From Takakia lepidozioides (Eukaryota > Streptophyta > Takakiopsida > Takakiales > Takakiaceae): a stretch of 64,000 nt of DNA. Numbering within the stretch: the first letter of the stretch is position 1; each line of letters opens with the position of its first letter. Made by a program: the position numbers and the translations under genes. The stretch lies in assembly GCA_030704615.1 (NCBI GenBank), contig CM060733.1, positions 50,096,001-50,160,000 of the forward strand. Reading direction: 5' to 3'. This document shows positions 1-10,926 of the stretch, piece after piece. A model generated the notes under the pieces. That model saw only the letters and a program-made list of their open reading frames with translations. It was not told the origin of the DNA and searched no databases.

Positions 1-147
1 ACATGCCCGAAATTTCTTCGAGCTGAGGGGGAGGCCGAAAAAGTACAATGATCACACAACGAAGTCAGAGACTAGACAATGGAAGGTAAATGATTCATTG
101 TGTTTTATGTTCCGTTTCCTAGAGAACCAAAATATTTTCAAGCTCGA

Positions 148-590
148 ATTTAATGTGATGAACAGAGACCGCATTACGAAGCACCGCATTATGAAGCAGG
201 AGACACTAAAAAAATAGCTTCATAAGGGAGGGTGCTACAATGAACGAGCGGGATGGTTCAACATTCGGAAATTCGACATGATGGGGTCTTTTGTAATGTG
301 TCTTGTTTGGTAATGAGGTGCTTGTTCACCTCTTCTTTTCCCAATCTATTTATGTTCTCCACTTGTAACAGTTCTGCAAATGTACCGCAAAAATACTTGA
401 AACATCATATGATCGTGAAAACGTGATGTTGCGGAGAACGCTTCCAAAAGTTTTCATGGTCATTGGGTTTTTCAAGGATTTTCTAGGCACACTATTGGAA
501 CTGTTCCTGGTGGAGAACATGAACAGATTGGACAAATTTGACTTGGAGGAGCACCGCATTCCGAAGCAGGAGACACTACAGAAAGAGCTT
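148..590. repeat. Diverged direct repeat near the left edge
   Basis: Two stretches, about 160-222 and 520-590, share the text GCACCGCATT followed by GAAGCAGGAGACACTA and a following AGCTT. The second copy lies in a short open frame (426-648, + strand) that could be an upstream exon of the methyltransferase-like pseudogene that follows. The first copy has no open frame. This looks like an old local duplication inside a decaying element. Confidence 0.4.
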
Positions 591-2412
591 CAAATTACAA
601 GGCACAACAAGATGGACGGAGATGAATTGGCAATCGAATCATCATTTGGAGTATAGTGTAATTGACATGATAGTTGTGATTATTGTTTCATCTCAAAAAT
701 TAATATCAAATATCGAATGAAATGTCTAACTTTGGCCCTGATTATTTTCGCAGGAATTTATGCAAGCATGTCAACTCATACTGGAGATGAGTAGCGTGAA
801 GGAGGCCATGGTTCTGGTTCTCTGTGACGAAGACGTATGGAGCCTATTGGAGGAGGTGTTCAAACAGTGGGAACAATGAAAGCTTATTGATATTTTCGGG
901 ATCCAGTGCAAGGGTGAACAGCTACCGCTGAATAAAACCGCTATCGCGAAACTGCAAGGACTTAATAGCAGGGAGTTGAAAAGAGTGGCGGAGAAAATCC
1001 TAAACAGAGACATTTGCATTCGGGGAACGAAATTCAAGGGCGCGGACAAATCCAAAAACACAATGAACGCGTATATTGACCAAATGAAATTGCGACAGTT
1101 TATTATCGACGATGTAATGGAAGTCTTAGGGTGGCCTCGGAGGAGCAAACAGAACCCGGAACCGTATACCAAACAGGAGTGGCGTGATGTGAAAAAAAAA
1201 TACAACTTCAACAAAGCTGAGTTTGAAACTTTTCGAGATCGGCTCAGGAACGACTACATTGTAAGCAAACAGAAGATGAATATGGAGACGCAGCCAATGA
1301 CTACTGCCTTCAAGAAGTATGTCTTGTCATGCAAGCAGACCTTTGAGGATAACCAGAACGCCTTGGCGATTCTACATACGAGCTTCAGGTCCCATTACAC
1401 ACAACTGGGGGGAAACCAAAAATTTGCTGATGCCAGATCACGGTTGGGACTTACATCGAAGAAACGGTTCGACGACATATCAATGGTGTTCGTCAATACA
1501 GTTTGTGATGATGACTCTGTTGTCTTCGAGGCAAAGGACTATTCCAATATCCTGGATGCTTTTGTGGCTCGGAAGCTCATGTCCAGTGCTTTTATATTTT
1601 TCTCGACACAAGAATCATCGGGAAATCTTGTGTCATACATCCGGAATAGCCCTGGATCAAAGTCGTTTATTATCCGACAGGGTTATTACATTCCCGACGA
1701 GTTTGAATCACCTTACAAGAGCTGCACAACTATATTCTCCCGGACGGTCTTCTGCCTTGACTACGTATTTCCGGCAACAGCTGAGGAGATGGTGAATCCG
1801 GACGATCACATTCAAACTGTTTTGTTAACGTTGGACCCAATTAATCCCGTTATCCAAGGACCAGATGTAGACCCGACCTTGCAGGAGAAGGAGTGCAGGA
1901 CTTACACTCATGAGCTGAGGGCGGACACCTACGATTACCTGGTTTTTTTTTTTTGCAGGGACGGGATGTCTTGTGTGAACATTTTCGGAGGACTGGCAAT
2001 GACATACGTTCTGCTTGTAAGTGGATTCTGCTTCGTTTTGGAATTGTTTGTGTTTTCAGTTTGCCAGATTTAACTCTCGTGTTTTTTCTACGTTGTCGGA
2101 ATAGGGTGTTTAACTAGTGTCTGAATTTTTCCATTTTATTAACCTCCACTAGGCAGTGGAGGTTCATGTTATTGGAGTTCTGGATGTATTGGGTGTTTGT
2201 TATTCGGGAGTTTGGTGTGTTTGCTAGTTGTCTCAAAAGAAAGCCTAACCCTTTCAATCTTTCGATGGTTGCAGTTTGTCGGATTTATTTTGATTTCATT
2301 GTTTGGTTTCATTGCAGGAAAGAAATATTCGTGTTCTTGACAGAAACTATGTAACGAAGAAGAAATTTTGTAGAAGCAAGGTGGAGGCTTATTTCAAAGA
2401 CGCTCCAGATTG
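426..2412 (+). pseudogene. DNA-methyltransferase-like pseudogene, MULE-associated
   Basis: The main reading frame runs from a splice acceptor at 751-753 to a GTAAGT donor near 2018 and resumes after a TTTCATTGCAG acceptor near 2319. An in-frame TGA at 877-879 and a frameshift near 2400 break it. An upstream open piece at 426-648 may be an earlier exon. Layout and motif spacing resemble the methyltransferase half of the intact gene at 28378-32491: a strand ending FVNTV where motif IV would lie, a following ISMVFV-like core, then VNIFGGLAMTYVLL, the intron, and RNIRVLDRNYV where motif I and its following acidic strand would lie. The motifs are much decayed and no catalytic DPPY is visible. The link to the intact gene is my inference from order and motif shape. 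It may instead be another SAM-dependent fold. No ParB-like part is visible. Confidence 0.45.
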
Positions 2413-2930
2413 ACAATCATACTATCGCAGGAGACGGAGATGATGGAGACTCATTGCAGGATGACGAAGTGGACGAAGAAGATGATGACGAAGGACACGA
2501 CAAGGATCAGGACGAGGAAATGGAGGAGAAACAAGAAGAGGACGATAAGGAGGAGAAAGACAAAGATGAGAACATGGAAATCATCACCGGAGACCAGGGG
2601 CAGATGCGACTAATGTGGGAAAAGGAAAGAGAGAGCCAGGAAATTTCCCGGTTGGATAAACTAGGTAGTACTCCAAATACCCAAGAACGTGTTGCGCCAC
2701 AAAGTGTACACAATGTGGACAGCTCTTCCTCCAGTTCCGTTAACACCACGAATAAAAATCCGGCTTCTCCAGGGGGCCAAGAAGCGACATCGACGGAGTT
2801 AGTTGAAACCTTTAGTCAAGGGTTCACACTTGTGGAAGGTGACGAGCCATTGATTATGTCACCGGATCCCGTTAACAATCTCGAGAGCTGGTGTCCCAGA
2901 ATGTCACCCAGGAAGTGGTTCTGGATGTAG
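2413..2930 (+). pseudogene. Acidic low-complexity continuation of the 5' pseudogene
   Basis: This frame opens shortly after the frameshift near 2400 (reading QIDNHTIAGDGDDG) and continues into a run rich in Asp, Glu and Lys (about 2454-2580), followed by a Ser/Thr-rich tail that stops at 2928-2930. I do not recognise a domain. It is one frame off the methyltransferase-like exon just upstream. The simplest reading is the acidic C-terminal tail of the same broken gene, though it could be a separate exon. Confidence 0.4.
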
Positions 2931-3147
2931 GTAACGAATGACAATTAGTGAATTTTTATCCGTACACACTTCTGAATACAATATGACAATATTGTAATTA
3001 TACATACTCGTGAGTGGCATAATCCGAATGTTTTTTCCATATCCTTTGTTCTGGACTTCCGAATAAAATATATTTCCACCCGGATACATATTTCCGTTCG
3101 CACACCTTTGTGGACAACCACTAACCGATTTGGATAACTTTTCTTGT

Positions 3148-3770
3148 AGATCCAAGAATCCCATTCGGAGGAAATGACACACACACGAAAAGGCTCAAAG
3201 GAGACTCAAACGGTGAAGAGACACGTGGATCTGACAGTGAGGGCCAGGTCACCTGAGCCGGTTCCGCAAGTAACCTCCACTGTCCAGTCGACGTTGCTAT
3301 CTGCAGGGAATAAGTCGGAGAATCATCCTACTCTCGGGGAGGGAGAAGAGACAGAGCACCACAAACGCGTAATCCAACAATAGATCCCGATTCGGGTAAA
3401 ACATTGGCATTATTCTTATTACTCTTATTATTGGTCTTTCAGTCTCATCTTCGGTATTGCTCAATTCGGTAATTTTGTCGGATCAATTTAAACCACCATA
3501 ATCCTCATCCGTGGGATTCTTTAATTTCCTGTAGATTCGTGAGACGACATCTGAGGAGATCAAACACACAAGGACCGACTCCAACAACACTGAGACGGTG
3601 AAGAGAAGAGTGGATCGGACAATCATTGTCGCTCTATCTGAGCCGGTCCTACAAGTAACCTCCACTGGACAGTCGAGGTTGCCATCTGGTGCCACAGAGA
3701 AGGAGGATAATGTTTGCCGTAGAGATGGGAAAGAGGAGGAGCAGCCTGCCTAGGGATCTCAGCAGCCGCC
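3148..3770 (+). repeat. Tandemly duplicated exon-like segment
   Basis: Two segments start right after near-identical acceptors (TTTTCTTGTAG ending 3150; TTTCCTGTAG ending about 3533) and encode matching text: each has an SEE-HTR start, TVKRHVD or TVKRRVD, then SEPV or PEPV and QVTST. They lie about 380 bp apart, separated by AT-rich intron-like DNA. This looks like duplication of an exon with its acceptor in the tail of the upstream pseudogene. No known domain. Confidence 0.5.
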
Positions 3771-3902
3771 CCAAAAAACGGCAATGCTTAACTCTATTTT
3801 TCCGTTTCTCTACTTTGGGATTTCTGAAATTGAAATTAATAATGAACTCTTCTGTTATTCCACAGGACAACATGCATTACCCTCCAGTCGACTATTCCTT
3901 TT

Positions 3903-4490
3903 CTGTCAATCCAAACGATCTGCATTCCCTTCCTTGGGGATGAAGTGCACTTTTCGAAATTAGTTGCCCTGATCGCTGTACATTTCACACGACACCCTGC
4001 ACTTGTGCGTTCGATGTGCCAAACGTGGTCGGGGCATGCGGACTCCAGCACATCAAGGGGGTAGTTTCTCTCCTGCACCATTTTAGTGGCACTGTTAGAT
4101 GCAGCCTGCCGTCGAGTCGGAGGTTCCTCCAGAATGGAGGTTCCGGACATGGATTTGTCATGCAGGGGAACACGAGGCTTCGAGAAGTTATCACGGTCTG
4201 CCCTGTGCGAATCGAAATCCGAACCAGGTGGGGTGTTCAATTTCCTCTTACAGGAGCCGAATCTCTCCTCCCCTTCAAGATGTGGAACTCTAGAAACAAG
4301 TGGCGTTCCCTGGGCATACATGCTCACCGCCCATGCTATCTTGCTTGGATCCCCAGATCTGTTTGCAACACGCAACATCAACTCATGTTTGTCCGGACCC
4401 GTGCCACCAGCCCCTCCTCGCAAGAATCATCTTCACTTGGACTCAATGACAAGGAATGCAACATCCCATCGCCCACCAAGTCCTGGTGTG
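3903..4490 (-). pseudogene. MULE-like transposase remnant (C-terminal part)
   Basis: The minus-strand reading matches the second exon of the transposases at 39266-40678 and 59787-61214. Shared text includes SGDPSK, the block HLEGEERFGSCKRKLNT, then PGSD-DSHR-DR-NFS, and later WHIERT and the following CTAIRAT region. It keeps only the middle of that exon. The catalytic core upstream and the SWIM zinc finger downstream are missing. It is the third trace of this transposase family in the window and lies 3' of the methyltransferase-like pseudogene, in opposite orientation. Confidence 0.8.
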
Positions 4491-4587
4491 GAGAAAAGTG
4501 AGGGAGAGAATGGCCTCCAAGGCCTTATAAGCCCCCCTTCCACACTCGGGGTTCGCGCTGTCATCATGACTGCGTACGCTAGTAATA

Positions 4588-5530
4588 GCTGCGACCGCCA
4601 GCAGGGGTGGTCGCATTTTTTTTTCTTTTCTTTATTATGTGCGACCACCAACAGGGGGGTGGTCGCAAAAAATTTATTTTATTTAATAGGTGCGACCACC
4701 AGCAGGGGGGTGGTCGCAGAATTTTTATTTTTTTAATAGGTGCGACCACCAGCAAGGGGGTGGTCGCAGATTTGTTTATTTTTTTTAATGGGTGCGACCA
4801 CCAGCAGGGGGGTGGTCGCAGGTTTGTTTATTTTTTTTAATGGGTGCGACCACCAGAAAAGGGGTGGTCGCAGTTTTTTTTTTTTTTTAATAGGTACGAC
4901 CACCAACAGGGAGGTGGTCGCATAATTTTTCTTTTTTTTAATAGGCGCGACCACCAGCAGAGGGGTGGTCGCAAAATTTTGTTTAAAACAAATAGGTGTG
5001 ACCACCACCTCCTGGTGGTCGCACTATTTTCCTTTTCTTTAATAGATGCGACTACCAACAGGGGGGTGGTCGTAGGGGGGTGGTCGCATAATTTTCCGAT
5101 TTTTTAATATCTACCAACAGTCAGTAGCTCAGTTGGTTAAGTGCACTGAGTGCGACCCGGACAATTCTGGGGTCAAATCTTGCTACTTGATGGGTGTGGT
5201 ATGGTCCGTGTGTGGTGCCCCATTCCTACGCCTCTTGGCGCATAAATGAAAGAGGTTATTTTCTCCTCTCACTACTAAGGGGCCTGATTTGTGAGCTGTC
5301 GCTCCCAGGTGTTTCCCAAAATTTAAAGATAAATAAATAAATAAATTAATTAATTAAAAAAAAATCTGCGACCACCAACAGGGGTAATCAGTAAATCAGT
5401 AAATAGGTGCGACTACCAGCAGGGGGGTGGTCGCAACATTTTTCTTTTATTTTAACAGTTGCGACGACCGCTACTGGTGGTCACACAATTGTTTATTTTA
5501 AAATAGGTGCGACCACCAGGAGGTTGGTCC
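4588..5530 (+). repeat. Left subterminal hairpin array of the hAT element
   Basis: About 14 units with a period near 51 bp. Each unit is a hairpin with arms TGCGACCACC and GGTGGTCGCA around a loop such as AGCAGGGG, followed by a T/A-rich spacer (runs of T, then AATAGG or AATGGG). A tRNA-derived SINE interrupts the array at 5122-5350. Open frames across this array are products of the repeat and not genes. Confidence 0.9.
5122..5350 (+). mobile_element. tRNA-derived SINE inside the hAT array
   Basis: It has an RNA polymerase III A box (TAGCTCAGTTGG, 5125-5136) and a B box-like GGTCAAATC near 5171-5179. A body follows with CATAAATGAA...TTTTCTCC...AAGGGGCCTG and an A-rich tail made of AAAT units (about 5320-5365). 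CCAACAG lies on both sides and may be the target duplication. A related copy lies at about 12957-13145. The RNA-like head is degenerate, so this is not a functional tRNA. Confidence 0.75.
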
Positions 5531-5534
5531 CCTT

Positions 5535-5850
5535 GCACTTGTATGTATGTTTGGAGAGGCAGATGAAAAGCACATGTATCGACTCCCCATGGATTTGTGA
5601 AGGGGAAGATGAATGTTGGGAGCTGCACCTGGCTTTTGTGGCTTTCGAAACCATAATAGGAAATCAACAATGTAAAGGTAATGAATTAACACAAACACAC
5701 GCTCAACCACCAAACCCTTTCTTGGGTACACATATTCCACCATTTTTATTTCCATACACGTATGCATGTACCCAAACTGAAACATGGATATCCATGGAAA
5801 CATACTACACATCATGTGACAGGTCACAGAAAATATAGCTGTACCTAATT
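5535..5850. other. No recognised gene between array and transposase tail
   Basis: The stretch just inside the left array carries only short overlapping open frames on both strands, with no motif I recognise. It is probably untranslated internal sequence of the hAT element. Confidence 0.4.
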
Positions 5851-6735
5851 CCGTCTGGCATGACGACGATGGTATGATCTCACGTCTAGTACAAAATCTT
5901 CGTCCCCACTCACTTCACCTCCGTTCCCATGATCAGTGCTAGAATCATGATCTCCATCTGTTCTTTCGTTTCCAGAGGCAACTGGCCGTTGGACTTGTAG
6001 TCGTCCTCGGAGTACGTTCAGTTGTCTATCTGTTTCCACTCCTATCATGAATACCATCTAGGGTATCATGCCTGTTCACAGGTCGGTCACTAACAAAAGG
6101 TTGCACAATTCTCTGCCGTTTCTGGGCTTGTCCCGGATTTCGTGGTGGCCTTGGAGCAGGTCTCGTATGAGGAAGACTACTTGCACGTACATCAGAGGGG
6201 CCGACATGAGAGGAAGGGGCATGAGATGGACCAGCGAGGGTCGAGGGAGCACGGTTCACATGCGGACGTCGTCGGACCAGATGAAATGACAATGGCTAGT
6301 CGTCGTCATCCGATGGTTCGACTTGCATAAGTCCCGCAGCAGAAGAACTATCTCCCAGGATCGGAGTAGCGATGGAAAGAAATAAATATAAACGACGCCT
6401 CCCGAAGGGAGCGTAACTTATGGTGTCACTTGACCCCGAAGGGCTACTGCCTTCTAGCAAGAAGGTGGACACCTTCATGACACACCAGACGGTGGTTTGA
6501 ACCCACAACCACATCCAACGTGGTATGTGCCCATTACCACTGGGCTACATGCTGGTTGTCGCGATGGAAGGAATTACATGAGGGGGAGAGAGACCAGATG
6601 GACCAGCATGGGATGGACCGGCTTGAGAAAGAGAAACATGAGATGGAGCGGGGTGAGATGAAGCACGGTTCACAGGGGCACGATGTCGGTGAAGGAATGA
6701 CAACGGCCGGTTGTCATCATCCGACGATTCGACCT
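5845..6735 (-). pseudogene. C-terminal tail region of hAT gene, internally duplicated
   Basis: Downstream of the transposase (minus strand), two diverged copies of a ~170-bp coding segment lie about 400 bp apart (6190-6330 and 6600-6740). Both read as a run of Asp, then PLSF, then VNRA, then Pro/Ser/His-rich text such as GPSHAPSSHVGPS. A SINE (6378-6560) sits between them. No domain is recognised. The low-complexity tail suggests a disordered C-terminus of the transposase or of a second protein in the element. Confidence 0.4.
6378..6560 (-). mobile_element. tRNA-derived SINE with 9-bp target duplication
   Basis: Read on the minus strand, the head holds an A box (TAGCCCAGTGGTAA, 6534-6547) and a B box (GGTTCAAACC, about 6494-6503). 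The body ends in AT-rich sequence near 6380. The target duplication GCGATGGAA is present at 6369-6377 and 6561-6569. The body differs from the SINE at 5122-5350, so it is a second family. It splits the duplicated tail of the hAT gene. Confidence 0.8.
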
Positions 6736-8999
6736 ACACATCTCCCGCAGTCCGTGGAATTCGTGGTGGGGGAGAGTTGACCTCAACTTCATTGTTGAGA
6801 GTGTGCTCCACTTGGGGAAGAGGGTCTGCAATTGGGATGACACCATGTCGCAGTTCATCAACAACAAGGTCATCGAATGATGGATGCATTGCAGCATCAT
6901 CGTCATTAAATTCATATGGGTCATGTGGAGGATTGCCCACATCATCGGACCCATCCCAACCATTGGAGTTGGAGTCCCTTGCGGCGTCAGTGTCATCATT
7001 GCTGCTAGATTGGACCTCTGAGGCAGATTCTTCAGACAACAGATTCTTCTCGTACCATGCAGATGCGTCACTTGCTCTCCTCTCTCGCAGTAGCCTACAA
7101 TTCGTGTAGACATAAACCAATTTGTCAGCCCTGGCAGGATTCAACCTGTTGCGAATCTTGTTATGAACAAACGAGTAACTGCTCCAGTTCCGCTCACAGG
7201 ATGAGGCAGAGCACACTTGAACAAGAATACGCTTTGTAATGGGAGCTAACGTTCTTGCTCTAGCTCCAATCTGATTCCCACCATTCATGTGACAACATGT
7301 TCATTGCTTTTGGATCCAGCATGTCATGGAAAAGATTCTGCCGATCCGAGAAGCATTGGTATTCGGACAACGCTCGCTCTGCCATGCTCAAGGGCGCAAG
7401 TTGCATGATGACTCGTACAAGCCCGGCTTTGGCATCATCATCTCTCAAATCCGTATTGTCCAGCAAGAATGGATTCAGCAAGGCCCCCGCATAATGCAAA
7501 TCCGTGCGAACCATCCGTTTGCGGTCGTAAAATGCATCCTTAGTTCTTGCCGCCAAATCATCGTCCATAGAAAATGGAGGACGCCTCAAGGATTGCACGT
7601 GATTCTCAAGGTTTTCCAATATCAACCATGTTTTATCCATTATTGGTTGTTTTCCATCAAACTCCCGCAAAGCAATCAACACCAGCTCCACCATGTACGC
7701 AAAATTTGCACATTTCGCCCAGAAATCGTCAGAGCAAATGATTGCGCGGACCCTCCAACTTTTGCTCAAAGACTTGGACTTATGAGAGTCGCGTAAGGTG
7801 CCCCCATACGCATCCCATTGAGGGTCAATGATCACCTGCTCCAGACCTGCCCTCACAGTCACCAGTCGATCCACCATCAAAAAGTTTGTGGCAAAGCGGG
7901 TTTCATCCAGGTTCCTAAGGCTGTATTTGGGTTCATGCTTTCTAAACAATGCCAGAGGGATGTGATGTGTACGAATGAACGTCACAACCGACTTTACCGT
8001 TTTTACTAGTTGTTTCATCCATGATTCTTTTCCCCAATCCTCCAAAAGAAGATTAAAGATATGAGCAACACATCCTTAGTAATATAGATGGGGATATCGT
8101 ACCATCAAAATATCGGCCATATTAACCATGTTAGATGCATTGTCCGTGCACACTTGGACAATTTTATCAGCTCCAATTTTATCGATGTAACTCGTCAACA
8201 ACCCTGTTTGATAACGTGCATCTTTTCTCTCCCCGCTTGTGTCAACGGATCCCAAAAATTGTTCCCCGGCAGGACAGGCCAGCATGACATTGAACAGTGG
8301 TCGATTAGTAACAGAATTCCAACCATCCGCACATATAGTGCTTCCATATTTCCGGAGAGAATCACCTGTCTTTTCATTCACCTTTTGGGTGAGGTCAGAC
8401 ATAGCCTCTTCTAGCAATCATGTGCGGAGATCGCGATAACTCGGAGGTGTGTATGTGGACTTGGAATCGGACGTGGCTTTGACAGCAGCCACAAACGCAG
8501 GAAGCCTCGAGACATTGAACGAAATATTGGCCTCGTAGAAAAATTGGGCCCACTTCTTATCAAGAGTCCTCCTGTGCGACAAATTTAAGCCTTCTTGCAT
8601 TGATTGTTGCCTCAATGGTCTGGTCCGTACAAGTGCTGGCGTACAATCGGGTGTTGCTCCTGACCCACCGGCTTCTCCACAAACAGCAGACGCCTCGCAA
8701 GAATCCCCCTGGGTACAACTCTGAGGGACAGTTTGATTCGAACCTGGAGTGTTTGGCTTAGAAGCCGCGGCCACATCAAGAGATGGTGGGATATTGCCTC
8801 CACATTGGGCAAAGTGGGCTTTCACTCGCATGGAGGCTTTTGGGCACAAACTAACCCCTGCATTCTTCCTATCTCTGTAGCCGAGGTGATATAACATGCG
8901 ATCTTTGCGACCCGCCAGCTTCAATGCACAAAGATTGCATTGAACACCGTCTTTTTTGTGCGGGTCTATGGTGAACCAAGGGATCCACTCCTCCCTCAT
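6734..8999 (-). pseudogene. hAT-type transposase pseudogene
   Basis: Reading 8999 to 6734: a BED-type zinc finger (CNLC about 25 residues in, His and Cys later), then PPSYRDLR, a DUF659-like block (STICADGWNSV ... VQVCTDNASNM), then CVAHIFNLLLED, and a C-terminal hAT dimerisation signature (CSASSCERNWSSYSFVHNK). This order is that of the plant hAT family with DUF659 and the dimerisation domain. The 5' end is set at ATG 8999-8997; the frame upstream begins at a non-ATG codon. It is inactive: in-frame TGA at 8418-8420 (between DLRT and LLEEA), TAA at 8076-8078 (before GCVAH), and a frameshift near 7270 just before the dimerisation domain. The tail is Ser/Asp-rich. The family is clear; exon structure was not needed to read it. 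Confidence 0.88.
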
Positions 9000-9410
9000 C
9001 CTCACACCCAAAACCCTAACCACAGACTTAAGATTGAACGAAGAACACTAGTGTACTTGGTAGATTTGTCAAGAGCAACAGAAGGTAGAACAGAATGAGA
9101 TGGCCCAACACTACGGTATCAATCCAAGTGGATCAATGCACCATGTAGTATTGTGCTTTTCGACAATTTGCTGCAGTGGTTCTGGTGGAAGCCACAACAG
9201 CAAACGGTCCGCACCTTCTTTTTGGGCTTACAATCTTGCTCAAAGAATAGAGAACATTTACTCGCCACAAAAGTGTTTGTCACAAAAGAAGTGAGGGGCA
9301 TTGGGACCACCTTATATACCCTCCAACCTCCAAGCCTCACACGCTCGACAAATCAGATCCAATGCTTCGACTGCTCCAGGTCGCACGAGGAAGTCGCATG
9401 TTATTTTTTT
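9000..9410. other. 5' flank of hAT pseudogene
   Basis: This segment lies between the transposase start and the right array and would hold the promoter and 5' untranslated region. I see no convincing TATA box or other element. Confidence 0.35.
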
Positions 9411-9412
9411 TT

Positions 9413-9820
9413 AAAACTGCGGCAACCACCCTCATGTTGGTGGTCGCACCTATTAAAAAAAAGAAAAATGCTGCGACCACCCCCATGCTCGTGGTCACAA
9501 AGATTATTTAAAAAAATAAAAAAAATTGCTGCGACCACCCCCCTGCTGGTGGTCGCACCTATTAAAAAACAGAAAATTTCTGCGACCACCCCCCTGCTGG
9601 TGGTCGCACCTATTAAACAAATAGAAAATTTCTGCGACCACCCCCATGCTCGTGGACACAGAGAATATATATATATATTAAAAAAAAATTCTGCGACCAC
9701 TCCCCTGTTGGTGGTCGCACCTATTAAAAAAACAGAAAAATGCTGCGACCACCCCCATGCTGGTGGTCGCAGATATTAAAAAATAGAAAAATGTTGCGAC
9801 CACCCCCCTGATGGTGGTCA
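9413..9820 (-). repeat. Right subterminal hairpin array of the hAT element
   Basis: About eight units, period 51-60 bp, of the left-array unit in inverse orientation (TGCGACCACC, CCCCTGCTG, then GTGGTCGCA, with A-rich spacers). Two units read GCTCGTGG in place of GCTGGTGG. Long open frames across it are repeat artefacts. Confidence 0.9.
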
Positions 9821-9829
9821 TCTTAAAGA

Positions 9830-10640
9830 TTGTTGGCCGAGCAATTATTGTACGGGACGCTAACCGCTTTCACCACTTTGAAGATGGGATTTGTTCTTGT
9901 GGTGATTACTAGTGAAAGGATGTCTTCTTGGAAAGATGTGAGTGTCTTGCTTCATTCATTGATCTGTGACTTAGCTACTCACACCATCCACCATTTCCCG
10001 AAAGTATTGACCATGATGTACTGTTGAGTGCATTTCCTGTGCCATAAATCCACAGGAAATGATCCCGGCATAGGTGGGAAGTCAGCCCATAATTGCACTT
10101 GACTGAAGGGGTGATTTTTGACTGATTCTGGTGACAGTGGATGGAAATCAGAGTGCTGTCCTAATTCTGGGTTTGGGTGGTGAAGCTTCTCCAAAGCTTC
10201 AAGATGGAAGTGAATACGAATTTTAATGAGCTTGATGAGAGGGGCAGCCCTGTGCACAAGTTTTTGTTCAGCATCTTAAATTTGGACATGTGTTTGTTTA
10301 TCGTGGTGTGGCTTTGGATGGAGCCCTTGATGAACTTGCATGAATATTGTCAAAAGCTAGCCTTAACCCACCAAGATCCAATCCCATGGTGGATGCTTGA
10401 AAGTTCATACAATGAATATAAGGGTATTTGGATATGTTGTTATTGATTGATGCGGCTTGCGAAAATTGAATGTTGAAATGCAGATCCGCCATTTTTCTTC
10501 CAGAAAAAAAAAGCACATGGGATCTCTGCATGTACCACCGCGGGGATGACCCAGCCCTTTTTTTTGTGAAAAATTGAACATAGTTCTCAGAATTCGTCGC
10601 TAGTAGTGCGGAGCAACGTGAAGCCCTAGTTACTATTAAT
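9830..10640. other. No recognised gene
   Basis: Unique-looking DNA with short open frames on both strands (for example 10177-10446 + and 9979-10257 -). None shows a family motif, a splice pattern or repeat structure that I recognise. Confidence 0.4.
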
Positions 10641-10664
10641 CATTACATTTGTTTCAAGAATCGT

Positions 10665-10850
10665 GGAGTAGCCTAGTGGTATGGAGATACTCGTGGTGTG
10701 TAAGGTGGTATTGGTTTCAAATCTGTGCAACGAAATATATGTATTTTCAAAGTTTTCGAAAAACTCTAGATTGTATGGTGATTTGAACCCTCGATTGGTG
10801 TCATGACAATGCTAATCCTTACCACTACGCTACCCTCTTACTCAAGCTAA
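10665..10850. mobile_element. Two tRNA-like SINE heads facing each other
   Basis: On the plus strand, an A box-like GTAGCCTAGTGGT (10668-10680) is followed by the B box-like GGTTTCAAATC (about 10712-10722). On the minus strand, an A box-like TAGCGTAGTGGTAA (about 10820-10833) is followed by GGGTTCAAAT (about 10782-10791). The pair converge on the AT-rich 10735-10765 region. Both are too degenerate for functional tRNAs and resemble two short SINEs joined tail to tail. Confidence 0.5.
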
Positions 10851-10926
10851 CCCCTTGCTGTAGACTTATATTTAAGGTATTGTTTACCCCCCTATGTATG
10901 TATAATGTTGTACATGGGGGGGGGGG

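Larger units (their letters stand above)
4588..9826 (-). mobile_element. Decayed hAT-like DNA transposon with hairpin-array ends
   Basis: A hAT-type transposase pseudogene (minus strand) lies between two arrays of the same short repeat in opposite orientation: 4588-5530 on the left and about 9413-9820 on the right. Such inverted subterminal arrays are expected at the ends of a DNA transposon. I could not find a clean 8-bp target duplication outside the arrays, so exact ends are approximate. Two SINEs (5122-5350 and 6378-6560) have landed inside. The element is inactive: its transposase has at least two stops and a frameshift. Confidence 0.65.

Noticed and set aside
4600-5110. Open frames on both strands across the left hairpin array (and 9153-9779 on the right)
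   Set aside because: They consist only of translated repeat units (RPPxxGWS and similar) plus poly-Phe/Lys runs, and occur in several frames at once.
5122-5200. Possible tRNA gene
   Set aside because: A and B boxes are present but the acceptor and anticodon stems do not pair, and the body and A-rich tail are those of a SINE.
10782-10833. Possible minus-strand tRNA gene
   Set aside because: Only the internal promoter boxes are recognisable; no cloverleaf can be drawn.
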